From Paenibacillus sp. FSL H7-0331 (GTDB lineage: Bacteria; Bacillota; Bacilli; Paenibacillales; NBRC-103111): a stretch of 64,000 bases of DNA. The stretch lies in assembly GCF_001956045.1 (NCBI RefSeq), contig NZ_MRTH01000039.1, forward strand, positions 1 to 64,000, given 5' to 3'. Position numbers and translations under genes: made by a program. The notes beneath the pieces are model-generated. The model ran no database searches and had not been told where the DNA came from. It saw only the letters and a program-made list of their open reading frames with translations. Positions within the stretch are counted from its first letter, which is position 1. Every line of letters starts with the position of its first letter. Shown one piece after another: positions 7,260 to 16,706 of this stretch.

Positions 7260-8708
7260 ATGCACACGTATATGGAAAAATTATATGCACTAACAGGTTC
7301 CGAACAAGCTCGTCTTATCCGTAGTCGCGAGGTTTCACCGGTTGAGCTGGTCAATCAGGTATTTGAACGCATTCATAAGTTAAATCCCGTATTTAACGCT
7401 TTTTGTTTATTGGATGAGGATAACGCCAAAAAGACAGCAGCTCTGGCCGAGCAGCAGATCATGAATGGAGAAGAAGTAGGTCCACTGCACGGAGTTCCCG
7501 TTTCCGTCAAGGATCTGGTGTTAACCAAAGGGATTCGTACCGCGTTTGGTTCCAAAGCGTTTGAAAACTACATTCCCGAAGAGGATGACATTAGCGTAGA
7601 ACGTTTACGGCAAGCCGGGGCGATCATTATCGGTAAAACGAATGTGCCCGAATTCGGTTATCGCGGTATAAATAAAGTGTTTGGTATTATCCGTAATCCA
7701 TGGAATACGGATTTGACGCCTGGAGGCTCAAGTGGCGGTTCAGCTGTTGCTGTGGTTACCGGTATGGGATCGTTGACTGTGGGCAGCGATGGCGGTGGAT
7801 CCATTCGCAATCCGGCAAGCTTGACGGGGGTCTACGGCTTCAAGCCTTCCTTCGGAAGAGTGCCGCTCTACCCGGGCTGCCGCGATCCCAAATTTCCGGG
7901 GGGAAGCAGCTGGGAAACGCTGGAAAGTATCGGTCCACTGACGCGTACCGTCGAAGATAGTGCTTTGATGCTTTCGGTCATGAGTGGCCCGAGTCATATG
8001 GACCGACACAGCCTTCCCGGCACAGTCGATTATTCAGCCGCTATACAAAACAAAAATATCAAAGGTTTGAGAATCGCCTGGAGTGTGGATATGGGCTACG
8101 GGGTTGTCGATCCCGAAGTAAGACGTATTACGATAGAAGCCGTAAAGGTATTTGAACAGCTTGGTTGTCATGTGGAAGAGGTTCACCCGGGGATATCCAA
8201 TCCGAGCCAGTTCTTTGCAGGCATGATTGCCCGGGATACTGATTTTAAAGGGCTGCGGCAGCTGGCAAAGGAATTCGGTGGGTATATGGATCCTAATTTC
8301 TTGAATGTAGTGAATAAGGTATGGACCGATGAGCAATTAACCGATGCTGCGATGCACAGACAGGCGATCAACATTACAATGAGAAGGTTTATGGAAAATT
8401 ATGATCTGCTTATTGTTCCGACATTATTCGCGCCAGCGTTCAAAGTCGGCATTTACGGACCTGATGAAATCAACGGTCAACAAGTACCTGACAACCATTG
8501 GTCTTCGTTCAACTGTTTGGCCAATATGACTGGATTCCCGGCAGCCTCCATGCCAGCAGGCTGGACAACTGATGGACTGCCTGTAGGTGTGCAGCTGATC
8601 GGCGGGCATTTGGCAGATGATGTCGTATTGCGAGCTTCCAATGCTTTCGAAGAGGCTCATCCATGGCTGCCTTACCTGAACAAGCTGGTGGAACGTTACG
8701 ATCAATAG
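7260..8708 (+). CDS. Amidase-signature-family amidohydrolase
   Basis: About 482 residues from the ATG at 7260, preceded by GGAG; a longer in-frame extension to 7134 lacks a ribosome binding site. It is a cytoplasmic amidase-signature enzyme with the Ser-cisSer-Lys triad readable as Lys84 (GVPVSVKD), Ser157/158 (GGSSGGS) and Ser181 (GSDGGGSIRNPA). It should hydrolyse a linear amide or carbamoyl group. It is the first gene of the island operon and is followed directly by a peptide-type ABC importer, so a half-amide produced by the cyclic amidohydrolase downstream is an attractive substrate. A GatA or aryl-acylamidase role is less likely, as there are no gatCB neighbours. Confidence 0.9.
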   Translation: MHTYMEKLYALTGSEQARLIRSREVSPVELVNQVFERIHKLNPVFNAFCLLDEDNAKKTAALAEQQIMNGEEVGPLHGVPVSVKDLVLTKGIRTAFGSKAFENYIPEEDDISVERLRQAGAIIIGKTNVPEFGYRGINKVFGIIRNPWNTDLTPGGSSGGSAVAVVTGMGSLTVGSDGGGSIRNPASLTGVYGFKPSFGRVPLYPGCRDPKFPGGSSWETLESIGPLTRTVEDSALMLSVMSGPSHMDRHSLPGTVDYSAAIQNKNIKGLRIAWSVDMGYGVVDPEVRRITIEAVKVFEQLGCHVEEVHPGISNPSQFFAGMIARDTDFKGLRQLAKEFGGYMDPNFLNVVNKVWTDEQLTDAAMHRQAINITMRRFMENYDLLIVPTLFAPAFKVGIYGPDEINGQQVPDNHWSSFNCLANMTGFPAASMPAGWTTDGLPVGVQLIGGHLADDVVLRASNAFEEAHPWLPYLNKLVERYDQ

Positions 8709-8764
8709 ACGATACCGACGGTCTCGCTGGGCTTGAAACCATGTATATAAGAGGGGGTGAATAG

Positions 8765-9775
8765 ATGGTTCACTATATTCTGCGTAGATTATTGTTGATG
8801 ATTCCAGGATTAATGGGGATTGTGTTCATCACGTTCTTTCTCACCAGAATATTGCCGGGCGATCCTGCAATGATGATGGCGGGAATGGAAGCCCCGATCA
8901 GCGTTATTGAAAAAATTCGCCAGGATATGGGGCTGAACGATCCACTGTACAAACAGTTTATTCATTACGTTATGCAATTGCTGCATGGAGATTTTGGTTT
9001 TGCCTGGCATACGGGTCACACGGTATGGGATGATTTTAGCAGCAAGTTTCCAGCTACCTTGGAACTGACTATTGCCAGCTTTATAATTGCGCTGCTTATT
9101 GCACTGCCCGTTGGCATCATAGCCGCTACAAAAAAGGAATCGATCATAGACCACGTTTCCCGTGTCTTTTCGCTGATTGGCTCCTGTGTACCATCATTCT
9201 GGCTGGGTCTTATTCTGATATACGTATTTTATTCCAAACTGAATTGGGTGCCTGCACCGCTCGGGAGAATCGGCAGAGATATCAATCCGCCCAGCCATGT
9301 AACTGGATTGTATGTGATAGACAGCTTGCTGTCAGGAGACTTTATTGCATTAACTCAAACGTTAACGCATCTGCTTCTTCCCGCTTTCTGTCTCAGTACG
9401 GGTACCATGGCAATCATCTCCAGAATGATACGGTCGAGCATGCTGGAGGTCATTAGCCAGGAATTCATACGAACTGCAAGAGCCAAGGGGATTTATGAAC
9501 GTACCGTTATCCTGAAACATGCGTTCGTCAACGCTTTGCTACCGACACTGACGGTTATCGGAGTGCAATTCGGCCTGTTATTGGGAGGCGCTGTTGTCAC
9601 CGAAACGATCTTTTCCTGGCCGGGTGTCGGAGGTTATATTACGGAATCGATATTGGCGACCGATTATGCTCCGATCCAGGCGTTTACTCTCATGAGCGCC
9701 GTATTAATCAGCCTGACTAATTTGACGGTCGATGTGCTTTACGGATTGCTCGATCCCAGAATTCGTTATGAATAA
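8765..9775 (+). CDS. Dpp/Opp-type ABC importer permease (DppB-like)
   Basis: A 336-residue inner-membrane permease with six predicted helices. It opens with the family-typical RRLLLMIPGLMGIVFITFF helix and ILPGDPA, and carries the cytoplasmic EAA-type loop (RTARAKGIYERTVILKHAFVNALLP) that docks the ATPase. RBS AGGGGGTG. It pairs with the DppC-like protein downstream to form the channel for the binding protein at 10747. The Dpp/Opp superfamily also carries nickel, opines and other small amides, so the substrate here need not be a peptide. Confidence 0.93.
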   Translation: MVHYILRRLLLMIPGLMGIVFITFFLTRILPGDPAMMMAGMEAPISVIEKIRQDMGLNDPLYKQFIHYVMQLLHGDFGFAWHTGHTVWDDFSSKFPATLELTIASFIIALLIALPVGIIAATKKESIIDHVSRVFSLIGSCVPSFWLGLILIYVFYSKLNWVPAPLGRIGRDINPPSHVTGLYVIDSLLSGDFIALTQTLTHLLLPAFCLSTGTMAIISRMIRSSMLEVISQEFIRTARAKGIYERTVILKHAFVNALLPTLTVIGVQFGLLLGGAVVTETIFSWPGVGGYITESILATDYAPIQAFTLMSAVLISLTNLTVDVLYGLLDPRIRYE

Positions 9776-9802
9776 ATGGGCTTAGATAAGGAGGGGACAC
9801 CC

Positions 9803-10702
9803 ATGAGTAAAACGATATCTTCCGTTTTCATAACACAATCGCCGACAGCCCCCCAACGAAAGGCAGCTGTATCGCTAAGTCTGATGATGCACAACCGGCT
9901 CGCCATGGTTGGACTTCTATTTATTGCAGGCTGGATTGTTCTGGCTTTGCTGGCGCCGTTCATTGCTCCTTATGCTCCGAACGAGCCGAATCTGCTGGCC
10001 AAGCTGAAACCACCGAGTGCGGAGCACTGGTTCGGTACGGATAATTTTGGAAGGGATATTTTTAGCCGCATTTTATACGGGGCTCAGTACACGATCTGGT
10101 CGGGAATGGTGGCAGTAGGCATTTCATTTTGCATAGGCGTACCCCTCGGAGGTATAGCGGCCTATTACGGAGGATGGATTGGCAATGTGATTATGAGAGT
10201 TATGGACATGTTCCTCGCTTTTCCCGCTCTGGTGCTGGCGATGGCGATAGCTGCTTCTATAGGGCCGGGACTGCTCAGTGCGATGATCGCGGTAAGCGTC
10301 GTTGGTATACCTGAGTATGTGCGTCTGATGTACGGTCAAACCATGCTGCTGAGAGAAAAAGAATTTGTGGAGGCGGGCCGGGCCATTGGCCTGAAAGACT
10401 CGATTATATTGTACCGTCATATCCTTCCCAATGCGTTGGCGCCCTTGATCGTGCGGGCTACGCTCGGAATAGGGTTTGCCATTCTGATATCGTCGAGCCT
10501 CAACTTTCTCGGGCTTGGTGTCAAGGCGCCAACAGCAGAATGGGGCGCAATGATCGCGGAAGGGCGGCGTTACATCACTTCTGGAGAGTGGTGGATCGTA
10601 TCTTTTCCAGGGCTCGCCATTGCTACATCGATCATGGGGTTTAATCTGCTTGGAGATGGCTTGCGGGATGTGCTTGATCCTCGTCTTCGAACAAGAAGGT
10701 AG
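9803..10702 (+). CDS. Dpp/Opp-type ABC importer permease (DppC-like)
   Basis: About 299 residues, started at the ATG after AAGGAGGGG; the in-frame ATG at 9776 is rejected because it abuts the previous stop and lacks a site. It has the N-terminal cytoplasmic tail and first helix, followed by NEPNLLAKLKPPSAEHWFGTDNFGRDIFSR, which is diagnostic of DppC/OppC. The EAA loop is EAGRAIGLKDSIILYRHILPNALAP. Second channel subunit of the island importer. Confidence 0.93.
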   Translation: MSKTISSVFITQSPTAPQRKAAVSLSLMMHNRLAMVGLLFIAGWIVLALLAPFIAPYAPNEPNLLAKLKPPSAEHWFGTDNFGRDIFSRILYGAQYTIWSGMVAVGISFCIGVPLGGIAAYYGGWIGNVIMRVMDMFLAFPALVLAMAIAASIGPGLLSAMIAVSVVGIPEYVRLMYGQTMLLREKEFVEAGRAIGLKDSIILYRHILPNALAPLIVRATLGIGFAILISSSLNFLGLGVKAPTAEWGAMIAEGRRYITSGEWWIVSFPGLAIATSIMGFNLLGDGLRDVLDPRLRTRR

Positions 10703-10746
10703 TACGGGCTTTATCACATAAACAATAAAAGGTGGAGGGAACACAC

Positions 10747-12309
10747 ATGAAAAAATGGTTGGTTGGATTGGCAGGTTTACTGTTGGTGGCGAATGTTGGC
10801 TGTTCCACAAATGCAAATCAAAACAATGCTTCAGCGTCAGGCGCTGCTGCCAAGGAACAGTCCCTTACGGTAGCCTGGCAAGCCGTAGCCAGCACGCTGG
10901 ACCCGGTCAATGCTACTTCCGACGTGCTCGCCGTCAACGCTTATGACCGGCTGCTCACTTACGCCGTCAAGCCCGGGGATGGAGATGCTGCAAAGACTTT
11001 TGATCTTAAACCCATGCTCGCCAAAAAATGGTCCATATCCGACGATGGTTTGACGTATACGTTCGAACTGCAGGACAATGCCAAATTTCAAAGCGGAAAT
11101 CCGGTCACGGCTGAATCGGTCATATTTTCACTGGAGCGGATGAGGGATTCGGCAACGGGCGGATTCACTTACAGTTTGGCACAAATCAAAGAACTCGCAG
11201 CCAAAAATGAAAAAACGGTTGTAGTCCAGCTGAAAAAACCGAATCCAATGTTTTTGCAAATGCTCGCCATGTACTGGTTCTCCATTCTTGATGACAAACT
11301 GGTCAAAGAAAAGGGCGACAAGTATGTCAACGACCATGCCGTCGGTTCCGGACCTTACCGGATCGAAAAGTGGGACCCTTCGAATGAAGTTATTTTTACA
11401 GCCAACAAGGACTACTGGCAGGGAGCACCGAAGGTCGATAAAGTAACGCTTAAATATGTGCAGGAAGCTTCCAATCGCGTCATGCTGTTGCAAAAAGGCG
11501 ATGTGGATGTGTCTGTAGAGCTTCCACCGAAGGATATGCCGAATTTGAAAAAGGAGCAAGGTCTGAGCGTTCATTCGAACAGCAGCAACCGGATATTGTT
11601 CCTTGCTCTCAATGTCAACAAAAAACCGTTTGATAACCTCAAGGTTCGGCAGGCGCTCTCCTATGCGGTTCCCAGCAGCCAATTGATTCACGATGTGATG
11701 TACGATGAGGCGCGTCCTATGAAGAGTGCTTTGCCGAGCAACACCCCTGGACATACGGAAGCGGGTTATATCTATGATTATGATTTGGGAAAAGCCAAGC
11801 AGCTATTAACCGAGGCGGGTTACCCCGATGGATTCAGTTTTGATCTCACTGTGGGCTCCGGGTATCCCGATTGGAATGATGACGCGGTTATTCTACAGGC
11901 GGAATATGCCAAAATAGGCGTGAAAATGAACATTCAAAATGTGGCTCGTCCACAGTTCCTGGAAATGCAAAAAGAACGCAGTATGTCAGCATACCTGTCC
12001 AAATGGACCTCCATGGTCTACGATCCAAGCTGGCACTTGGGATTGCTTATGGGCAGCAAGGGTACCGGGAACTTTAACAATTACAATAATCCGAAGGTCG
12101 ATGCGCTGCTGGATCAGGCAAATGACGAAAGGGATCAAGCCAAACGCACGGCGTTGTACCAAGAGGCGCAAAAAATCATTACGACCGATGCGCCATGGCT
12201 GTACATGTATCAATACAACCGTATCGTAGGCGTCAGCAATAAAGTACAAGGCTACATGTTCTATCCAGATGAATTCATCCGCTTTTTCGACCTGAGCAAA
12301 GCCCAGTAG
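10747..12309 (+). CDS. ABC importer substrate-binding lipoprotein (SBP_bac_5 family)
   Basis: About 520 residues from the ATG after GTGGAGGG. A signal peptide of about 23 residues ends at Cys24 (ANVGC), a slightly atypical lipobox, so the protein is probably lipid-anchored outside the membrane. The mature part has the family-5 solute-binding architecture, including LTYTFELQDNAKFQSGNPVTAESVIFSLERM and VGSGPYRIEKWD. It captures the substrate for the DppBC-like channel. Ligand not predictable from sequence; context suggests a small amide, imide or peptide-like compound. Confidence 0.93.
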   Translation: MKKWLVGLAGLLLVANVGCSTNANQNNASASGAAAKEQSLTVAWQAVASTLDPVNATSDVLAVNAYDRLLTYAVKPGDGDAAKTFDLKPMLAKKWSISDDGLTYTFELQDNAKFQSGNPVTAESVIFSLERMRDSATGGFTYSLAQIKELAAKNEKTVVVQLKKPNPMFLQMLAMYWFSILDDKLVKEKGDKYVNDHAVGSGPYRIEKWDPSNEVIFTANKDYWQGAPKVDKVTLKYVQEASNRVMLLQKGDVDVSVELPPKDMPNLKKEQGLSVHSNSSNRILFLALNVNKKPFDNLKVRQALSYAVPSSQLIHDVMYDEARPMKSALPSNTPGHTEAGYIYDYDLGKAKQLLTEAGYPDGFSFDLTVGSGYPDWNDDAVILQAEYAKIGVKMNIQNVARPQFLEMQKERSMSAYLSKWTSMVYDPSWHLGLLMGSKGTGNFNNYNNPKVDALLDQANDERDQAKRTALYQEAQKIITTDAPWLYMYQYNRIVGVSNKVQGYMFYPDEFIRFFDLSKAQ

Positions 12310-12355
12310 CTGTTTGTTCATTTCAACTGAGAAGACGGTATGAGGAGGTAATGAA

Positions 12356-13333
12356 ATGAGCGTTCTGCTTGAAGTAGAGGGTCTTAAGACGGAATTTCTA
12401 ACCCGTAACGGTTCGGTACGGGTGGTTGACGGAGTGGATTTCGTTTTGCGCAAGGGTGAAACCCTGGGTGTGGTTGGCGAATCAGGGTGCGGCAAAAGCG
12501 TCACTTCCATGTCGATTATGGGCCTGCTTCCCAAAGGACAAGGCCGCATAGCGGGAGGGGACGTCCGCTTTCATGGTAAAAGCCTGCTCTCACTGTCATC
12601 CCGAGAGATGCGGCAGGTCCGTGGTAATCGAATTGCAATGATTTTTCAGGATCCCATGACGTCGTTAAATCCCGTATTTAAAATCGGCTCGCAAATTGCG
12701 GAGGCTCTCCGCTTTCATCTGAGCATCAGCAGGAAAGAAGCATGGAGCCAAGCCGTTGACATGCTGACCAAGGTGGGTATCCCCCGTCCTGAGCGTATTG
12801 CGCAGGAATATCCCCATCAGTTGTCGGGAGGGATGCGCCAGCGGGTGATGATTGCGATAGCGATGGCCTGTAATCCCGAGGTACTAATTGCCGATGAGCC
12901 AACAACAGCGCTTGACGTGACCATCCAGGCGCAAATTTTGGATTTGATGCGTGATCTTCAGAAGGAGCAGGGGACGGCGATTATGCTGATTACCCATGAC
13001 TTGGGTGTGGTGGCCGAATCCTGTCAGCGTGTTGTCGTCATGTATGCCGGACAAGTGGTGGAGGAAGCGGAGGTGCGAACGCTGTTCAAGCATCCACGCC
13101 ACCCTTATACGAAAGGGCTGCTGGCTTCCCTGCCGCAGCTCGCCGGTGAGCGAAAAAGGCTGGACCCTATAGTGGGCAGTGTGCCCAACCTGGGGGAAAT
13201 GCCCGAAGGCTGCCGCTTTGCTCCGCGCTGCAGCTACCGAACGGAAGCGTGTGTTCAAATAGAGCCGGACTTGATTCAGTTCGAACAAGGTCATAAATGC
13301 CGCTGCATTCTGTATCAGGGGGGAAAACCATGA
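12356..13333 (+). CDS. Dpp/Opp-type ABC importer ATPase (DppD-like)
   Basis: A 325-residue ATPase with Walker A GESGCGKS (41-48), signature LSGGMRQR, Walker [13 protein letters not shown] and switch His in THDLG. The C-terminal oligopeptide extension contains the cysteine cluster typical of DppD/OppD (GCRFAPRC...C...CRC). RBS GAGGAGGT. The stop overlaps the next start by 4 bp (ATGA), so the two ATPases are translationally coupled and act as a heterodimer. Confidence 0.94.
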   Translation: MSVLLEVEGLKTEFLTRNGSVRVVDGVDFVLRKGETLGVVGESGCGKSVTSMSIMGLLPKGQGRIAGGDVRFHGKSLLSLSSREMRQVRGNRIAMIFQDPMTSLNPVFKIGSQIAEALRFHLSISRKEAWSQAVDMLTKVGIPRPERIAQEYPHQLSGGMRQRVMIAIAMACNPEVLIADEPTTALDVTIQAQILDLMRDLQKEQGTAIMLITHDLGVVAESCQRVVVMYAGQVVEEAEVRTLFKHPRHPYTKGLLASLPQLAGERKRLDPIVGSVPNLGEMPEGCRFAPRCSYRTEACVQIEPDLIQFEQGHKCRCILYQGGKP

Positions 13334-14292
13334 GCACCTTACTCGAAATACGCAATTTGAAAAAACATTATCCGGTTCGCAAGGGGTTCTTCGGAAAACA
13401 GGCAGGGGTAGTTAAAGCGGTTGACGGTATATCTTTGAGTATACAGACCGGAGAGACGCTGGCAATTGTTGGGGAGTCCGGCTGTGGTAAATCAACAACT
13501 GGTCGCTCCATCCTGCGGCTTATCGAGCCGACCGATGGAGAGATTGTATTTGAGGGTGTGGACATTCGCAAGTTATCTCCGGAGCAGATGCGCAATTTTC
13601 GGACGAAAATGCAAATCGTCTTTCAGGACCCCTATGCTTCTCTTGATCCGAGGTGGACCGTTCAAAGGACGCTGGAGGAGCCTTTCCGTACTTATGGAAG
13701 GCTGTCTGATACGGAGCTTCGCCAGCAGGTGGCGGAGTTGATGGAAGTGGTGGGCCTGTCTCCCTATCATGCGGATCGGTTTCCCCATGAATTTTCAGGA
13801 GGTCAGCGCCAACGGATCGGGATTGCACGCGCCTTGGCACTTAAACCCAAATTCATCGTTTGTGATGAGCCCGTATCTGCGCTTGACGTGTCCATACGAG
13901 CTCAGGTGTTGAATCTGATGGAGGACCTGCAGGATCAGTATTCGTTAACATACCTGTTTATTTCCCATGATCTGTCTGTGGTCCGGTTTATTAGTGATCG
14001 GGTCGGCGTGATGTACTTGGGCAAACTGGTAGAGCTGGCGCCTACAAAGGAATTGTACGACCAGCCGCTTCACCCCTACACGCAGTCGTTGATCTCGGCG
14101 CTGCCGGTCCCAGACCCGGATGCCAAAAGGGAGCGGATCATCCTGAGCGGCGATGTACCGAACCCGCAGCATCCGCCTGACGGCTGTGCCTTTCATACAC
14201 GCTGCCCCGCAGCCAAAGCGGAGTGCCGAACCGTAACCCCGCAGTGGAAAGAGGTTTCTCCAGGCCGGGGCGTCGCTTGTCTATTATATTAA
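13330..14292 (+). CDS. Dpp/Opp-type ABC importer ATPase (DppF-like)
   Basis: About 320 residues, started at the overlapping ATG with GGGGGG upstream. Walker [10 protein letters not shown], signature FSGGQRQR, Walker [13 protein letters not shown], and the C-terminal DppF segment with [15 protein letters not shown]. Second ATPase of the island importer. The next gene begins 30 bp later, so the enzyme genes are very probably co-transcribed with the transporter. Confidence 0.94.
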   Translation: MSTLLEIRNLKKHYPVRKGFFGKQAGVVKAVDGISLSIQTGETLAIVGESGCGKSTTGRSILRLIEPTDGEIVFEGVDIRKLSPEQMRNFRTKMQIVFQDPYASLDPRWTVQRTLEEPFRTYGRLSDTELRQQVAELMEVVGLSPYHADRFPHEFSGGQRQRIGIARALALKPKFIVCDEPVSALDVSIRAQVLNLMEDLQDQYSLTYLFISHDLSVVRFISDRVGVMYLGKLVELAPTKELYDQPLHPYTQSLISALPVPDPDAKRERIILSGDVPNPQHPPDGCAFHTRCPAAKAECRTVTPQWKEVSPGRGVACLLY

Positions 14293-14322
14293 ACCAAGAT
14301 TGAATTGAGGGAGAAGAAGAGG

Positions 14323-15708
14323 ATGAACGCTTATCATCTTGTCGTGAGAGGGAGAATTGTGCTCGAAACCGGAGTGATGGAAGGCGAGCTTGGCATTAAT
14401 GACGGAGTGATTCAAACGATCAGTCCAACTCAACACTTATTAAAGGGAGTACAGGTGCTTGATTTTGGCAGGTCTTATGTTTTCCCTGGATTGATTGATG
14501 CACACGTGCATTGTTATACGAACCCGGAGGAAGGGTTTCGCAGCAACACGGCTGCTGCCGCAGTCGGGGGGATTACGACCATTATGGACATGCCATACGA
14601 CTCGCCTGATCCCATCACCAATGTCGAACGGTTCGAAGCAAAAGTTCAATTGCTTGAAAAGGAATCGCTTGTCGATGTCGCATTATGGGCAAGCATTGCC
14701 AAAGGCGGTGCTGAGCAGATCAAGCCGTTGGCTGAAGCTGGGGCCATAGCATTTAAATTATCGACCTTTGAGGCAGACCCTTACCGGTTCCCGCGTATCC
14801 CCGATGACGAAGTGATCAAGGCGATGACCTTCACGCGTGAAGTAGGAATGGTGATTGCTTTTCATGCCGAGAATGGGGAATTGATCGAAAGCCTCATTGC
14901 GGAGTATACAAACCAGGGGCTTGTTGCACCTCGGGCCCACATGGAAACACGGCCTCCGGTCAGCGAATCGGTGGAGGTGCTGAAATTGATGGAATTTGCT
15001 TATTGGACAGGCGCCAAGCTGCATATTGTCCATGTCAGCCATCCTCGTACCCTGGAGCTTATTCAATGGTTTCAAAAGCAGGGCGTACAGGTAACGGCGG
15101 AAACCTGCTACCCCTACGTGTTGATGGATGTGAATGACTTGGAGCGATTGGGTCCCAAGGCCAAGATGAATCCTCCTCTTCGTGAGCGAAGCGACGTTGA
15201 TCGCATGTGGAATTATGTAAAAGCAGGCGCATTCAACCTGATTTCTTCCGATCATGTTCCTTGGGATCTAAGCAGGAAGGAAGCGGGCAAGGACAATATA
15301 TTTAGCGCCGCTCCGGGACTGCCAGGTTTGGAAATTATGGCTTCGCTGATTTTTGATTATGGCGTGGCGAGAGGACATCTAACCCCGGTTCAATTCGCGA
15401 ATCTGTTCTCACATCATCCGGCACAATTATTCCAGATAGCCGCTAAAGGAAAGATTGCCCCTGGTTATGATGCGGATCTTACCGTTATTGATCCTTATGC
15501 TGAATGGGAAATTGATGAACGGCAGTTTCAAACCAAAGCCAGGATCACCCCCTTCCATGGGCAAAAAGTGCAAGGGAAGGTAATTCACACGATAATTCGC
15601 GGATGTACCGTGTATGACGGTAAGCAGATCGTCCAGCAGCCGGGTTTTGGGAAATTTGTAGCAGGCTCAGCTGTGAAGGGAAAGACAAGAACTGATTTTG
15701 TTTCCTGA
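14323..15708 (+). CDS. Cyclic amidohydrolase (allantoinase/hydantoinase/dihydropyrimidinase family)
   Basis: About 461 residues from the ATG at 14323. It is a binuclear-metal amidohydrolase: metal ligands are visible as His61 and His63 (DAHVH), probable carboxylated Lys145 (AFKLSTF), His181 (FHAEN), His237 or 240 (HVSH) and Asp310 (SSDHVP). The overall sequence resembles AllB-like allantoinases, but the active-site neighbourhood (HCYTNPEEGF) is not the classical one. It should open a cyclic amide or imide ring. Context with an amidase and a racemase-fold protein fits a hydantoin-, pyrimidine- or imide-type substrate better than allantoin, since no other ureide genes are present. Confidence 0.88.
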   Translation: MNAYHLVVRGRIVLETGVMEGELGINDGVIQTISPTQHLLKGVQVLDFGRSYVFPGLIDAHVHCYTNPEEGFRSNTAAAAVGGITTIMDMPYDSPDPITNVERFEAKVQLLEKESLVDVALWASIAKGGAEQIKPLAEAGAIAFKLSTFEADPYRFPRIPDDEVIKAMTFTREVGMVIAFHAENGELIESLIAEYTNQGLVAPRAHMETRPPVSESVEVLKLMEFAYWTGAKLHIVHVSHPRTLELIQWFQKQGVQVTAETCYPYVLMDVNDLERLGPKAKMNPPLRERSDVDRMWNYVKAGAFNLISSDHVPWDLSRKEAGKDNIFSAAPGLPGLEIMASLIFDYGVARGHLTPVQFANLFSHHPAQLFQIAAKGKIAPGYDADLTVIDPYAEWEIDERQFQTKARITPFHGQKVQGKVIHTIIRGCTVYDGKQIVQQPGFGKFVAGSAVKGKTRTDFVS

Positions 15709-15749
15709 TAAATGGTTTTATGTAAGCATCAGCATTGGGAGGTCTACAG

Positions 15750-16634
15750 ATGAGTGAATTAAAAGGACTTTGTGTCATTACAGTAACTCCTTTTCATGAA
15801 GACGGGAGTCTGGATGAAGAAAGCCTGCGGAAACTGACAGATTTTTATATCGACTGTGGTGTTCACGGTATGACCATACTCGGGATCATGGGAGAAGCGC
15901 ATAAGCTGTCTGAAGTCGAAAGAATGCAGGTGATAGACATTGTTCTTCACCAGACTAAAGCGAGAGTACCTGTCGTTGTCGGTTGTTCGGCTCCTGGCAG
16001 CAATTTGGCTGCTGAATGGGCCCTAAAGGCGGAGCAAGCCGGAGCGGCAGCTGTGATGATTGCGCCTCCCGTTAACCTCCGAAACGAAGATATGCTGATC
16101 AGGTATTTTGCGATGATTGCTGACCATATCTCGATTCCGATCGTATTACAGGATGAGCCGGTGACCACCGGGGTACGGCTAAGCCCCGCCTTTATAGCCA
16201 GGCTTGTGGAGAAGGTACCTCTGATTCAGTATGTAAAGCTTGAAGAAGCACCAACCACAATCAAAATCTCCAGTATTCTTGAGCTTACCGATTTGCGTAT
16301 TTTCGGCGGACTTGGAGGGATGTATCTGTACGAAGAGCTGGATCGTGGCGCTGTGGGCATCATGACCGGTTTCGCATACCCGGAAATTTTGGTAAAAACG
16401 TACGATCTGTTTACAGCCGGTAACCAAGATGAGGCGCGTGCGTATTTCTACCGATTCCTGCCATTGATCCGTTTTGAAGCACAGCTCGGTATTGGCGGGG
16501 TGACGATCCGTAAAGAAACGTTCAAATTGCGCCATACCATAGCATCTTCACATGTTCGTTTTCCCGGGACACCCGTAGACAAGCGAACGATGCAGGAGCT
16601 GCAGGATATGATTGCCTTTCTGGGGCTGTCATAA
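15750..16634 (+). CDS. DapA-family (dihydrodipicolinate synthase-like) lyase/aldolase
   Basis: About 294 residues from the ATG after GGGAGG. Class I aldolase TIM barrel; the Schiff-base lysine is Lys163 (QYVKLEE). The early motif GVHGMTILGIMGEAHKLS replaces the classical GTTGE loop, and the segment that normally holds the catalytic Tyr (YNxP) reads LQDEP. It is therefore unlikely to be lysine-biosynthetic DapA. It is probably a catabolic lyase or aldolase acting on a 2-oxo acid made by this pathway, which is inference. Fits the operon, 41 bp after the cyclic amidohydrolase. Confidence 0.87.
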   Translation: MSELKGLCVITVTPFHEDGSLDEESLRKLTDFYIDCGVHGMTILGIMGEAHKLSEVERMQVIDIVLHQTKARVPVVVGCSAPGSNLAAEWALKAEQAGAAAVMIAPPVNLRNEDMLIRYFAMIADHISIPIVLQDEPVTTGVRLSPAFIARLVEKVPLIQYVKLEEAPTTIKISSILELTDLRIFGGLGGMYLYEELDRGAVGIMTGFAYPEILVKTYDLFTAGNQDEARAYFYRFLPLIRFEAQLGIGGVTIRKETFKLRHTIASSHVRFPGTPVDKRTMQELQDMIAFLGLS

Positions 16635-16706
16635 TCTACATAAATGCCATATCGATAGGGTCAACCAAACAGTAGGGTGAAACATGACTGGAAGTGGAGG
16701 ATTAGC

